Positions 8,014 to 16,142 of a stretch of 34,908 bases of DNA are shown here, in pieces (the stretch's first letter is position 1; each line of letters opens with the position of its first letter). Source of the DNA: Bacillota bacterium (GTDB taxonomy: Bacteria; Bacillota; Clostridia; Lachnospirales; Lachnospiraceae); the NCBI GenBank assembly GCA_023436225.1, contig JAEZKA010000051.1, positions 1 to 34,908 of the forward strand, given 5' to 3'. The position numbers and the translations under genes are program-made. The notes beneath the pieces were generated by a model, which was given only the letters and a program-made list of their open reading frames with translations, did no database searches and was not told the origin of the DNA.

Positions 8014-8829
8014 TTACTTTTTTCTATATTTAAGTTCACTTATTTCATTTTTAGCATAAGCATCTGACTCTTCCTTCTCGATTACCTCCATTGCTAATTG
8101 CCGATATCCATCAGCACCTGCTGATTTTGGATCATATATATTAATTGGTAGCCCATGACTTGGGGCCTCAGCTAAACGAACATTTCTAGGAATTATCGTC
8201 TTATATATGTTTTGCTTTAAATTATTCTTAACGTTTTCAACTACCTGAAGTGATAAATTTGTTCTTGCATCATACATAGTGAATACAACACCTTCCATCT
8301 CAAGATGTGGATTCAATCTTTGTTTAACTAGATTGATTGTATGAATTAACTGTGTTAATCCTTCCAAAGCATAAAACTCACATTGAATAGGTACTAATAC
8401 CGTATCCGCTGTAGTCATAGCGTTTACAGTAAGAGTATTTAAAGAAGGCGGACAATCAATAATAATAAAGTCATAATCATCACGTATTTCCGCTATATGC
8501 TTTTTTAATATGTATTCTCTATCTTTCACACCGATTAATTCAATCTCAGCGCCAGCCAAATTAACATTAGAGGGTAGTATGTCAAGATGCTCAATTGGTG
8601 TACTAATTTTACAATCAGCTAAAGAACATTCACCAATAATCATCTGATATATTGTATTTTTTAATTTACTTTTATCTATACCGAGCCCACTTGAGGTATT
8701 TCCCTGCGGATCAATATCAATCGTTAATACCTTACGATTCTTTTCTGCCAGGCATGCAGAAAGATTGATCGCAGTGGTCGTCTTTCCGACACCACCCTTT
8801 TGATTCGCAATTGCAATAATCCTTGCCAT
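8014..8829 (-). CDS. parA: Chromosome-partitioning ATPase ParA (Soj)
   Basis: This is a deviant Walker ATPase of 271 residues that binds DNA non-specifically as an ATP dimer, moves or positions ParB-parS complexes and, in Bacillus, modulates DnaA. Residues 11-18 form the deviant Walker A KGGVGKTT, DIDPQGN at 39-45 is the A' motif, and FIIIDCPPSL is Walker B. The C terminus has a short charged tail after the usual MEVIEKE end. The start at 8829 is preceded by GGTGGAG about 5 nt upstream; a start 7 codons earlier overlaps that site and was rejected. It is the first gene of parA-parB-DUF4446. In Bacillus the genes between here and rsmG would include noc, which is absent. Confidence 0.96.
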   Translation of the reverse strand: MARIIAIANQKGGVGKTTTAINLSACLAEKNRKVLTIDIDPQGNTSSGLGIDKSKLKNTIYQMIIGECSLADCKISTPIEHLDILPSNVNLAGAEIELIGVKDREYILKKHIAEIRDDYDFIIIDCPPSLNTLTVNAMTTADTVLVPIQCEFYALEGLTQLIHTINLVKQRLNPHLEMEGVVFTMYDARTNLSLQVVENVKNNLKQNIYKTIIPRNVRLAEAPSHGLPINIYDPKSAGADGYRQLAMEVIEKEESDAYAKNEISELKYRKK

Positions 8830-8895
8830 AAACTCCACCCTTCCAAACACACATTAAAATTCATCTAACTTTATCCTAAAGTCTACATAAGCCAT

Positions 8896-8924
8896 ATTAT
8901 ATCATCTTTCGCATATTATATCTA
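8896..8924 (-). promoter_or_regulatory. Probable parAB promoter
   Basis: The minus strand reads TAGATA (8924-8919), a 17-bp spacer and a consensus TATAAT (8901-8896) with TG one base before it (extended -10). It lies 67 bp upstream of the parA start. Confidence 0.55.
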
Positions 8925-9852
8925 TACTAATTTGCCGGTTTTGTTAGGATATCTATTATATATATATAACTTTTCAAAATTTTATAATAAAAAATCAAAG
9001 AGAACAACATAATTCACGGTTATATATTTTATCATACACTATATTTCTTATTCAAAATATATAATTTCATTCATATAACCCCAATGAAGTCTTTTATATA
9101 GACTAACATATATTAAGATTTGATACTTCTATTTTTAAAGAAATTTTACATAGAATATATAAGTTGGATTTTATCTATAAATGATAAAATAAATTTATTT
9201 TTGATTATATAGATCTAATCTAGACTTCATAAAGTATTAAGTGAATACAGTATACCAATATCAAGGATAAACATTTCTCAATGTTTCACGTGAAACATCA
9301 TTATACAAAATGTTGAACATAAATTCTTCAATTTGGTTTAATTATTTCTTCATTTAATTGTATCATGTTATCAACATATTTTATAGCCTGTTTTATGAGA
9401 TTGGATTGGCTATAGAGTATGTCCTTTTGTATCAGTATTTTATGATATTAATTATACGATAACATTGGACCATATTAGATATAAATTCAATTCACTAAGT
9501 TAAAGAACGTCTCTGATTCTATAGAATTAATATGTATTTGTTTTATTAATTGATGTTATATAAAACAATTCATACTTATAACTTTTGAAATATATTATTA
9601 ATTATTAGATCACTTCTTTAAGACTTTCCTCTACACAGCTATTTCTAATTAGTAAATATATCGATCGAAATTTATAGCTTCTCGTATTTATTCGCTCTGC
9701 TAAATAATACAATAGGTCTAGGATAAACAAGATTAATTGATGAATCAATTTACTTGTCATAAAATAGGATGAGGGATGTAATCTCCCTCCATTTATGATC
9801 ACAATTATAAAATGTTGCCAGTGAAATTTTCTTCGATTTATGCTTATAAGCT
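8925..9852. other. AT-rich gene-free stretch carrying a parS site
   Basis: About 930 bp of very AT-rich DNA lie between the parAB promoter and fosX. Both strands are full of stops; an 83-codon minus-strand frame at 9605-9856 looks non-coding. The only recognised element is parS site 2 at 9282-9297. No terminator for fosX was found in it. Confidence 0.65.
9282..9297. other. parS site 2, intergenic
   Basis: TGTTTCACGTGAAACA is a perfect consensus parS palindrome in non-coding AT-rich DNA about 450 bp upstream of parA. Confidence 0.95.
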
Positions 9853-10260
9853 TCATTTTCCTTTTGAATACTGTTCTAATCTCTCTTCAAGAGTTCCGGT
9901 ATGCAATTCAAATAGATGGTTGTCATAGTCATAAAAATATATTGAACGCCCTTCGCCATTGACACGCGAACGTTCTGGTATTACTTCTACCCCAGCATCT
10001 TTAATTCGTTCATGAAATTCATCAAAACAACTGTCTGGTATCTTAAATGCAATATGATTATAAGTACGCTCTTCCAGTGGCTTACCTTCCATAATACAAA
10101 TCCATAAGTCATTGATAAGAAAGAACTTTTCTTTTGAAATTGAAAAAGTCTCATTTCCACTTGAATAGACTTCTCTTGCTTCAAATATATTCTCTAGAAA
10201 TATTGTTGTTCTCTCCAAGTCCTTTACTATTAATGTGATATGGCTTAATCCAGAAATCAT
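9853..10260 (-). CDS. fosX: FosX-type fosfomycin hydrolase (glyoxalase fold)
   Basis: FosX enzymes are Mn(II)-dependent epoxide hydrolases that add water to fosfomycin and inactivate it. The 135-residue length fits the family. The beginning MISGLSHITLIVKDLERT and the GRSIYFYDYDNHLFELHTGT region closely resemble known FosX. Metal ligands H7, H69 and E118 are in place, as is E44, the residue that activates water in FosX and separates it from thiol-using FosA/FosB. Two half-glyoxalase repeats make up the fold. The start has an AAAGGA-like site about 9 nt upstream. It stands alone on the minus strand with long AT-rich gaps on both sides and parS sites 2 and 3 flanking it, which fits a gene inserted between the two-component pair and parAB. 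Activity is inferred from residues only. Confidence 0.9.
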   Translation of the reverse strand: MISGLSHITLIVKDLERTTIFLENIFEAREVYSSGNETFSISKEKFFLINDLWICIMEGKPLEERTYNHIAFKIPDSCFDEFHERIKDAGVEVIPERSRVNGEGRSIYFYDYDNHLFELHTGTLEERLEQYSKGK

Positions 10261-10787
10261 ATTATTTAATTCCTTTCAAATAAAACATAAATCACCAAAA
10301 GTTTCTCACAATCCTTACATAAGTATCTATGTTTTCTTTTTACTTTACTGTTCTTTATATGATGTAGAGAACCGTAAGCTGGGATACCTGTTCGTATATA
10401 AATTGCTTTTCTCTACAATCCATCTATCAATCCTATTCCATAGAATTTATCGTAATAAGTTGTCCAATGTATTAGAACATTTCTGTTATTTGAATGCCAT
10501 TTATTATAGATATATCCGATTTAATTACTGATAAAGATTGTATATTAGATCCTCCTTTTTATCTAACAGAGCATTTTTATTTATAATACTGGTAATCCTT
10601 TTGATAAAGAAGGAACAATCGATTACATATGATCATACATATCATTAGTTCTAGTTCATTCTATTGCACAGAGCTATATATTAACACTTAAACAATTGAA
10701 ATAAACCTGCCCACACAAGGCTTATTGTATCCTTAACCTTTTAAAATTTAAAAACATTGTATCAAAACACCTTACAATTTATAGTAT
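10261..10787. other. AT-rich intergenic region upstream of fosX
   Basis: About 530 bp hold no credible gene. A 98-codon plus-strand frame across 10235-10531 begins inside fosX and reads as low-complexity aromatic and hydrophobic residues. I see a short palindrome around TATGATCATA near 10630 and no confident promoter. Confidence 0.55.
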
Positions 10788-10823
10788 AAAAAAGGAATGT
10801 TCCACGTGAAACATTCCTTTTTT
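10788..10823. terminator. Palindromic terminator of the two-component operon, with embedded parS
   Basis: The 36-bp sequence is a near-perfect palindrome: AAAAAAGGAATGTT, a C/A mismatch around CACGTG, then AACATTCCTTTTTT. On the minus strand the T run lies 13 bp past the response-regulator stop. A T run on the other strand makes it potentially bidirectional. The parS variant forms its core. Confidence 0.85.
10798..10813. other. parS site 3, one mismatch, inside a terminator hairpin
   Basis: TGTTCCACGTGAAACA differs from the parS consensus at one of 16 positions (C for T at position 5). It is centred exactly on the axis of the terminator palindrome. Single-mismatch parS sites are usually still bound by ParB. 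Confidence 0.8.
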
Positions 10824-10835
10824 CGTTCTTATCCG

Positions 10836-11489
10836 TTAGTATAACTCAACCAGATTATTTCTTATCGCATAGACGGCTGCCTGTGTACGATCAGATACAT
10901 TTATTTTCTTAAAGATATTAGATACATGATTTTTTACTGTCTTCTCACTTATTGCTAGCATATATGCTATTTCTTTATTAAATAGTCCCTCGGCCAGTAA
11001 CTTCAACACTTCAATCTCTCTTTTAGTTAATGCACTATCTTCATTATTCTGATTATTACTCTTCTCTTCAAGCTTTACCTTCAGAATAGGGGTCAATTCC
11101 GGTTGGATAAAGGCTTCACCGCGATTAACGCAGAAGATTGCCTTCTTCAAAACAGTTGAATCAGAGTCCTTTAATACATATCCATCAACTCCAAGCTCTA
11201 CAGCTCTCATTAAATACTCAACTTCGTTATGGATTGTCAATATTAATACCTTGATTTTTAAACGATTTTCTCGAATATACTGTAATACCTGAAGACCATT
11301 CATTAAGGGCATATTAATATCCAGTAAAAGAACATCTGTTCTTTGTTCGTCTAAGAGCTCTATACATTGCTTTCCGTTACTTGCTTCAGATGTCACTGAT
11401 ATATCACCATCTAATTCTAGTAATTGCTTAATACCTTCTCTTACCATTGAATGATCATCTGCAATCATAATATTAACTGGTCTGTTCAT
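10836..11489 (-). CDS. NarL/FixJ-family response regulator (DegU-like)
   Basis: This 217-residue transcription factor has an N-terminal receiver domain (about 5-120) with acidic pocket D11-D12, phosphorylation site D57 in LLLDINMP, switch residue T85 and K107. A LuxR-type helix-turn-helix follows at about 152-215 (LTKREIEVLKLLAEG...NKEIAYML...EKTVKNHVSNIFKK). Phosphorylation normally drives dimerisation and DNA binding. It overlaps the end of the histidine-kinase gene by 17 nt, so the two are translationally linked and almost certainly partners. The layout resembles DegS/DegU of Bacillus, but the target genes are unknown. It ends at the palindromic terminator that contains parS 3. Confidence 0.94.
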   Translation of the reverse strand: MNRPVNIMIADDHSMVREGIKQLLELDGDISVTSEASNGKQCIELLDEQRTDVLLLDINMPLMNGLQVLQYIRENRLKIKVLILTIHNEVEYLMRAVELGVDGYVLKDSDSTVLKKAIFCVNRGEAFIQPELTPILKVKLEEKSNNQNNEDSALTKREIEVLKLLAEGLFNKEIAYMLAISEKTVKNHVSNIFKKINVSDRTQAAVYAIRNNLVELY

Positions 11490-12591
11490 TTTTATCCCCC
11501 TCGTAAATAGTTAGTGGTGCTGATACAGTTACTGTAGTACCATAATTCATTTCAGATTTAATATCTACGGTACCTGATAACAAAGATATTCTTTCTTTAA
11601 TAATTGATAACCCAAAGCTAGCAGATCGTCCGTCACCATCACTATGAGTACTATTTATATTAAATCCATTACCATTATCCTTAATCGATACATTTACCAT
11701 ATATTCATCATAGATAATATCTATATTTATAGTTGTAGCATTCGCATGCTTTATTACATTATTACAGGCTTCCTGTATGATACGAAATAATGTTAATTTA
11801 ATTACAGGGTGTATTTCTTTTGGTTCTTCATTAGAATGAACTGTTACATTAATAGAATTTAAATCCATTACTCGGCTAGCATATCTCTCTACCGTTACCG
11901 TAAGACCAATATCATCCAAAGACATTGGTTTCAAATTATAGATAATACCTCTCATCTCATTGATGACTGTTTTTAGAGTATTTGACATTGAATTTAATTC
12001 TAATTTAGCTCTTATAGAATCAATTTCTATGAGTTTAATACACAATTCTGATTTATGTACTAAACTTGTAAGATTTTGCACTGTTGAATCATGTAAATCC
12101 CGCGCTATTCTTTGACGCTCTATTTCCTGAGCTTCTAATATACTTAATCCCTTATCATTAACTACTTGCTTATTCTCATGTATCTTATCTTGTTGCTTCT
12201 CATGATCGATAGCAAGCTTATCATAATGGTTCATTACTTGTATCGCTGTCTTTAATCCAGCTATCTTTTCTTCATATTCATTACAATCATTATTTAAATC
12301 ATTGACTTTCTTTTTTATATTTTCAATGGATATGAGTAACTCCTTTTCATCCTGGGATGCCTTATATATAGGAGAGAAAAGATCAATGTTATGCATCTTT
12401 GTTCTTTCTCGTTCAAGCAAATCATTTTCATATTGTTTTAAAAGATTCTGCTGTGTTTTTAACTGGACTTTAACTAAATACAATTTTTCTTCATATTCTA
12501 TCACTAGCTCTTTCAAAATAGAATTTGAGGATTTATTATTATCAATCGTTTTATCCAGCTCGAATTCCCTGATTTCATTGCTTTCACACAT
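11473..12591 (-). CDS. Cytoplasmic sensor histidine kinase (DegS-like)
   Basis: The 372-residue protein has no signal peptide or membrane helix. A long charged N-terminal region (about 25-145) is probably coiled coil. The HisKA_3 dimerisation helix follows, with phospho-acceptor H167 in QRIARDLHDSTVQNL, then a HATPase_c domain with the N box EACNNVIKHANA, G1 box DNGNGF and G2 region FGLSIIKERI. This architecture matches DegS, which senses cytoplasmic signals and phosphorylates its NarL-type partner. I chose the ATG at 12591 because AAAGGGAG lies 7-8 nt upstream; an in-frame ATG 13 codons earlier lacks such a site. The response regulator follows with a 17-nt overlap. Confidence 0.92.
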   Translation of the reverse strand: MCESNEIREFELDKTIDNNKSSNSILKELVIEYEEKLYLVKVQLKTQQNLLKQYENDLLERERTKMHNIDLFSPIYKASQDEKELLISIENIKKKVNDLNNDCNEYEEKIAGLKTAIQVMNHYDKLAIDHEKQQDKIHENKQVVNDKGLSILEAQEIERQRIARDLHDSTVQNLTSLVHKSELCIKLIEIDSIRAKLELNSMSNTLKTVINEMRGIIYNLKPMSLDDIGLTVTVERYASRVMDLNSINVTVHSNEEPKEIHPVIKLTLFRIIQEACNNVIKHANATTINIDIIYDEYMVNVSIKDNGNGFNINSTHSDGDGRSASFGLSIIKERISLLSGTVDIKSEMNYGTTVTVSAPLTIYEGDKNEQTS

Positions 12592-12827
12592 ACTATATGC
12601 TCCCTTTCTATGCTCAGGCAACAATCTCATATTATTAAACCTATTATGATTAATTATTATAGAGCTATTATTTTTAGTATCACATTTGACGTTTATTTGA
12701 AACTATAAAAGTCATGCAATATACTATACTTATAATAAATATACATATTGTATTATGGATATTATTATAATATAACATAATTCACTTATTTAAAAGCATT
12801 TTTTGAAAAGATACATAATTTAGGATT

Positions 12828-13298
12828 TTATGTTGTTTTATGACATGTGGTCTTGATATCCTTCGCATTGATTTCCATTAAGTAAAATGCACGATTTTGA
12901 TTCAACAATTCATCACTAATAATATGAAAACCGATCTTCTCAAAAAATGCTACACTTTCTGAATAAACCATACTCTTAACAACATGGATACCAGAAGTAA
13001 ATGCCTTATTTAAAAGCATTCGAACTGTAAAATCTCCGTATTTCTTATTTCTATATTCTTTTAAAACAGCGATATCGCTTATTTCACAGCTTTCTCCATC
13101 GAAACTTATTCTTCCAGTAGCAACTGCTTTTTTACTGCCAGCCTCCTCATAGACAATTACATAAACCGACAAATCATCCTGTTCATCATATTCAGCTCCC
13201 TCTGGGAGCTTCATCTCTTCAACAAATACTTTTCTACGGATCGAATAGACATCCGACAGATCACTCCCTTGGGGTAATAACTTTCCTTGTATTAACAT
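12828..13298 (-). CDS. GNAT N-acetyltransferase (ElaA/YjcF-like)
   Basis: The 156-residue protein has the YSIRRKVFVEEMKLPEGAEYD opening seen in ElaA/YjcF-like acetyltransferases, then the ISDIAVLKEYRNKKYGDFTVRMLL region that supplies motif A. The acetyl-CoA loop reads R-N-K-K-Y-G in place of the usual Q/R-x-x-G-x-G/A, a mild divergence. VAFFEKIGFHIISDELL is the C-terminal family signature. The start has GAGGAGG about 6 nt upstream. It begins 15 bp after rsmG on the same strand and is likely co-transcribed with it. The substrate is unknown. Confidence 0.85.
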   Translation of the reverse strand: MLIQGKLLPQGSDLSDVYSIRRKVFVEEMKLPEGAEYDEQDDLSVYVIVYEEAGSKKAVATGRISFDGESCEISDIAVLKEYRNKKYGDFTVRMLLNKAFTSGIHVVKSMVYSESVAFFEKIGFHIISDELLNQNRAFYLMEINAKDIKTTCHKTT

Positions 13299-13313
13299 CC
13301 GTATCCTCCTCTA

Positions 13314-14042
13314 TTATAAAGGCTCTTTTGACGGTTTACCTGCACCACGGGGATAAACCTTTGATGTCTTTTCTATCTTCTTGATTACGACTAAGGATCG
13401 TTCTATGTCTGTTCCCGGTAGCAAAAAGTTGTTTACCGTTTCAAGCTTAGCACCTAATAGCTTAAAAGCTCTCTCAGAGGAAATAAGCTCCTCTTCTACT
13501 TTACCAGATTTATATGATATAAAAAATCCGTCTTTATTCACATATGGAATACAAAATTCCGATAATGAAGATAATTTTGCAACCGCTCTGGATACACATA
13601 AGTCATACTTTTCTCTGTATTTCGGGTTATTACCGTAATCCTCGGCCCTTCCGTGAAGAGTTGTGATATTTTTTAATTGCAATTTCTCAATTACTTCCTG
13701 AAGAAAAAGTAATCTTTTATTTAAAGAATCCAAGAGCACTACTTCCAAATCCGGAAACGCTATCTTCAAAGGAATACCGGGAAATCCTGCACCGGTTCCC
13801 AAATCCAATAGCTTTTGATTCTTGAGTGTGATTACCTTGGTTAAGGTTAAGCTATCAATAAAATGCTTCTTTATTACATCAGAAAGCTCAGTAATCGCAG
13901 TAAGATTCATTACCTTGTTTTTTTCTACCAGCATTTCATAGTAATCTATAAATTGCTGCTTCTGAGTATCTGACAATTCTAGGTTTAATTCCTTCAGTCC
14001 CCGCTCAAACTCTTTGATTTCTGGGTAGAGTCTATAATCCAT
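13314..14042 (-). CDS. rsmG: 16S rRNA (guanine-527-N7)-methyltransferase RsmG
   Basis: RsmG (GidB) methylates G527 of 16S rRNA, in the 530 loop near the decoding site; its loss gives low-level streptomycin resistance in other bacteria. The 242-residue length is normal. The S-adenosylmethionine motif LLDLGTGAGFPGIPL lies at about 78-92 and VVLLDSLNKRLLFL follows at the adenosine-binding strand. NKVMNLTAI near residue 42 is the conserved N-terminal signature. The C terminus KVYPRGAGKPSKEPL is the usual end. The start has GGAGG about 6 nt upstream. It lies 121 bp downstream of mnmG, the classic gidA-gidB order near origins. Confidence 0.97.
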   Translation of the reverse strand: MDYRLYPEIKEFERGLKELNLELSDTQKQQFIDYYEMLVEKNKVMNLTAITELSDVIKKHFIDSLTLTKVITLKNQKLLDLGTGAGFPGIPLKIAFPDLEVVLLDSLNKRLLFLQEVIEKLQLKNITTLHGRAEDYGNNPKYREKYDLCVSRAVAKLSSLSEFCIPYVNKDGFFISYKSGKVEEELISSERAFKLLGAKLETVNNFLLPGTDIERSLVVIKKIEKTSKVYPRGAGKPSKEPL

Positions 14043-14163
14043 ACTTTACCTCCATTAAGGTGTATTAACATCATTACAACGATTAAATCCGCTTCATAGT
14101 AATTTCTCAATTTACATTAATCACTCAATATAATATCTTATAACTCAACTTTTCATAGGCTGT

Positions 14164-16041
14164 TTATTGCCTTAGCTGCGTCAAATATACCAATAGGACA
14201 GAAATATCAGCGGGAGAGACTCCTGAGATTCTGGATGCCTGTCCGATATTTACCGGTTTAAATTTGATCAACTTCTGCCTTGCTTCGATACGAAGGCTTG
14301 GAACTGTGTTATAATCAATATCTTCTGGAATCCTTCTATTTTCGAGCTTTTTAAACTGCTCCACCTGACTAAGCTGCCTCTTAATATAGCCGTCATATTT
14401 TATATTAATATTAACCTGCTCGATAACTTCATCTGCTAATGGCTCACGTTTCTTATCAATTGATTCCAATACTTCATAGTTTAACTCCGGTCTTCGAATC
14501 AGCTCGGCAAGAGTAGTTGCTGTATTCAGCGTAGAGCTCCCACACTGCTCCAATAGTTGTTGGACTTCTTTATTAGCTCCGATCACTGTATTTTCGAGTC
14601 GATTCATTTCATTTTGAATCTGAGATTCCTTCATTAATAAATGTTGATAACGTTCTTCATCAATCAATCCTACTTCATAGCCCTTTTTCGTTAATCTTAA
14701 ATCTGCATTATCCTGGCGAAGCAGTAACCGATACTCGGCTCTGGAGGTCATCATACGGTAGGGCTCATGTGTTTCCTTAGTCACTAGATCATCAATCAAT
14801 ACTCCGATATAGGCCTCAGAACGATCGATAATAAGCGGTTCTCGCCCAATAATCTTTAACGCAGCATTAATTCCAGCTATCAAGCCTTGAGCCGCAGCTT
14901 CCTCATAACCGGAGCTTCCATTAAATTGTCCACCACTAAATAACCCTTCAACCATTTTAAATTCCAAAGATGGCTTCAACTGCATTGGATTGATACAATC
15001 ATATTCAATCGCATATGCATTACGTACTATTTTAGCATTTTCCAGTCCCGGAACTGATCGGTACATCTGATATTGCACATCCTCTGGAAGTGAACTGGAC
15101 ATACCTGCAATATACATCTCATTCGTATATAAACCTTCCGGCTCAATGAATACCTGATGTCTATCTTTATCTGCAAATTTAACGACCTTATCTTCAATGG
15201 ATGGGCAGTAACGCGGGCCAGTACCCTTAATATCACCGCAGTAAAGGGGTGATCTACCAATATTTTCGCGAATTATCTCATGTGTTTTCTCATTGGTATA
15301 GGTTAGCCAACAAGAAATCTGATCTTTCTGTAGGTCTTCTTTTTTGGTCGTAAAGGAAAAAGGAATCACCGTTTCATCACCGAACTGCTCATCCATCTTA
15401 CTAAAATCAATGGATCTCTTATCAATTCTGGCTGGCGTTCCAGTCTTAAATCGATACATCTCAATTCCGAGTTCCTTCAAGGAATCTGTTAAGTGCGTTG
15501 CTGACTGCAGACCATTCGGTCCTGTGTTATTTACCGTCTCACCGTAAATGCATCTTGCATTCAGGTAAGTGCCGGTACATAATACAACTGCCTTACAGGG
15601 ATAGATTGCTCCCGAATAAGTCATTACTCCACTGATCTTATTATCTTCTGTAAGAATCTGAACCACCTCTGCCTGCTTCAAGGTCAAATTAGGCGTATTC
15701 TCCAGAACCAATCTCATGGATCTTGAATACTCCTGCTTATCCGCCTGTGCTCGCAGTGAGTGAACCGCAGGCCCCTTGGATACATTAAGCATCTTGGATT
15801 GAATATAGGTTTTATCAATATTTTTCCCCATCTCTCCACCTAATGCATCAATCTCTCTAACCAAATGACCTTTTGATGTTCCTCCTATATTCGGATTACA
15901 TGGCATCATAGCAATACTATCCATACTTATTGTAAATAGTATGGTATTCAGTGACAGCCTTGCAGCAGCTAAGGCTGCTTCACAACCGGCATGTCCTGCA
16001 CCTACCACCACCACGTCATAGCTCTCATATACGTAAGACAT
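14164..16041 (-). CDS. mnmG: tRNA uridine-5-carboxymethylaminomethyl modification enzyme MnmG
   Basis: MnmG (GidA) is the FAD-dependent partner of MnmE; together they install the carboxymethylaminomethyl group (or aminomethyl) on wobble U34 of several tRNAs, using methylenetetrahydrofolate and NADH. At 625 residues it is full length. The N-terminal dinucleotide-binding motif VVVGAGHAGCEAALAAARL lies at about 11-29, and CNPNIGGTSKGHLVREIDALGG, GTYLNARCIYGE and FSGGQFNGSSGYEEAAAQG are family signatures. The C-terminal helical domain ends with RISGVSPADISVLLVYLTQ, the MnmE-binding part. The start has GGGAGG about 6 nt upstream. A 6-bp hairpin (16055-16070) sits just before that site. mnmE is 101 bp upstream. 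Confidence 0.98.
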   Translation of the reverse strand: MSYVYESYDVVVVGAGHAGCEAALAAARLSLNTILFTISMDSIAMMPCNPNIGGTSKGHLVREIDALGGEMGKNIDKTYIQSKMLNVSKGPAVHSLRAQADKQEYSRSMRLVLENTPNLTLKQAEVVQILTEDNKISGVMTYSGAIYPCKAVVLCTGTYLNARCIYGETVNNTGPNGLQSATHLTDSLKELGIEMYRFKTGTPARIDKRSIDFSKMDEQFGDETVIPFSFTTKKEDLQKDQISCWLTYTNEKTHEIIRENIGRSPLYCGDIKGTGPRYCPSIEDKVVKFADKDRHQVFIEPEGLYTNEMYIAGMSSSLPEDVQYQMYRSVPGLENAKIVRNAYAIEYDCINPMQLKPSLEFKMVEGLFSGGQFNGSSGYEEAAAQGLIAGINAALKIIGREPLIIDRSEAYIGVLIDDLVTKETHEPYRMMTSRAEYRLLLRQDNADLRLTKKGYEVGLIDEERYQHLLMKESQIQNEMNRLENTVIGANKEVQQLLEQCGSSTLNTATTLAELIRRPELNYEVLESIDKKREPLADEVIEQVNINIKYDGYIKRQLSQVEQFKKLENRRIPEDIDYNTVPSLRIEARQKLIKFKPVNIGQASRISGVSPADISVLLVYLTQLRQ

Positions 16042-16142
16042 ATTAACCTCCCATACTGCAATGGTGCAGTTTAAAAATGCTGCTATAACAAGAAGTTCGC
16101 AACGTTAAGCGTTTCTTTTTTAATATTACTTCTAAATACAAA

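Noticed and set aside
9605..9856. 83-codon minus-strand frame with a 4-nt overlap with the end of fosX
   Set aside because: The overlap looks operonic, but the product is low-complexity, rich in I, L, H and R, has no recognised motif and lies in DNA with the AT-rich character of the surrounding gap.
10235..10531. 98-codon plus-strand frame upstream of fosX
   Set aside because: It begins inside fosX antisense, has no ribosome site, and reads as random aromatic and hydrophobic residues from AT-rich DNA.
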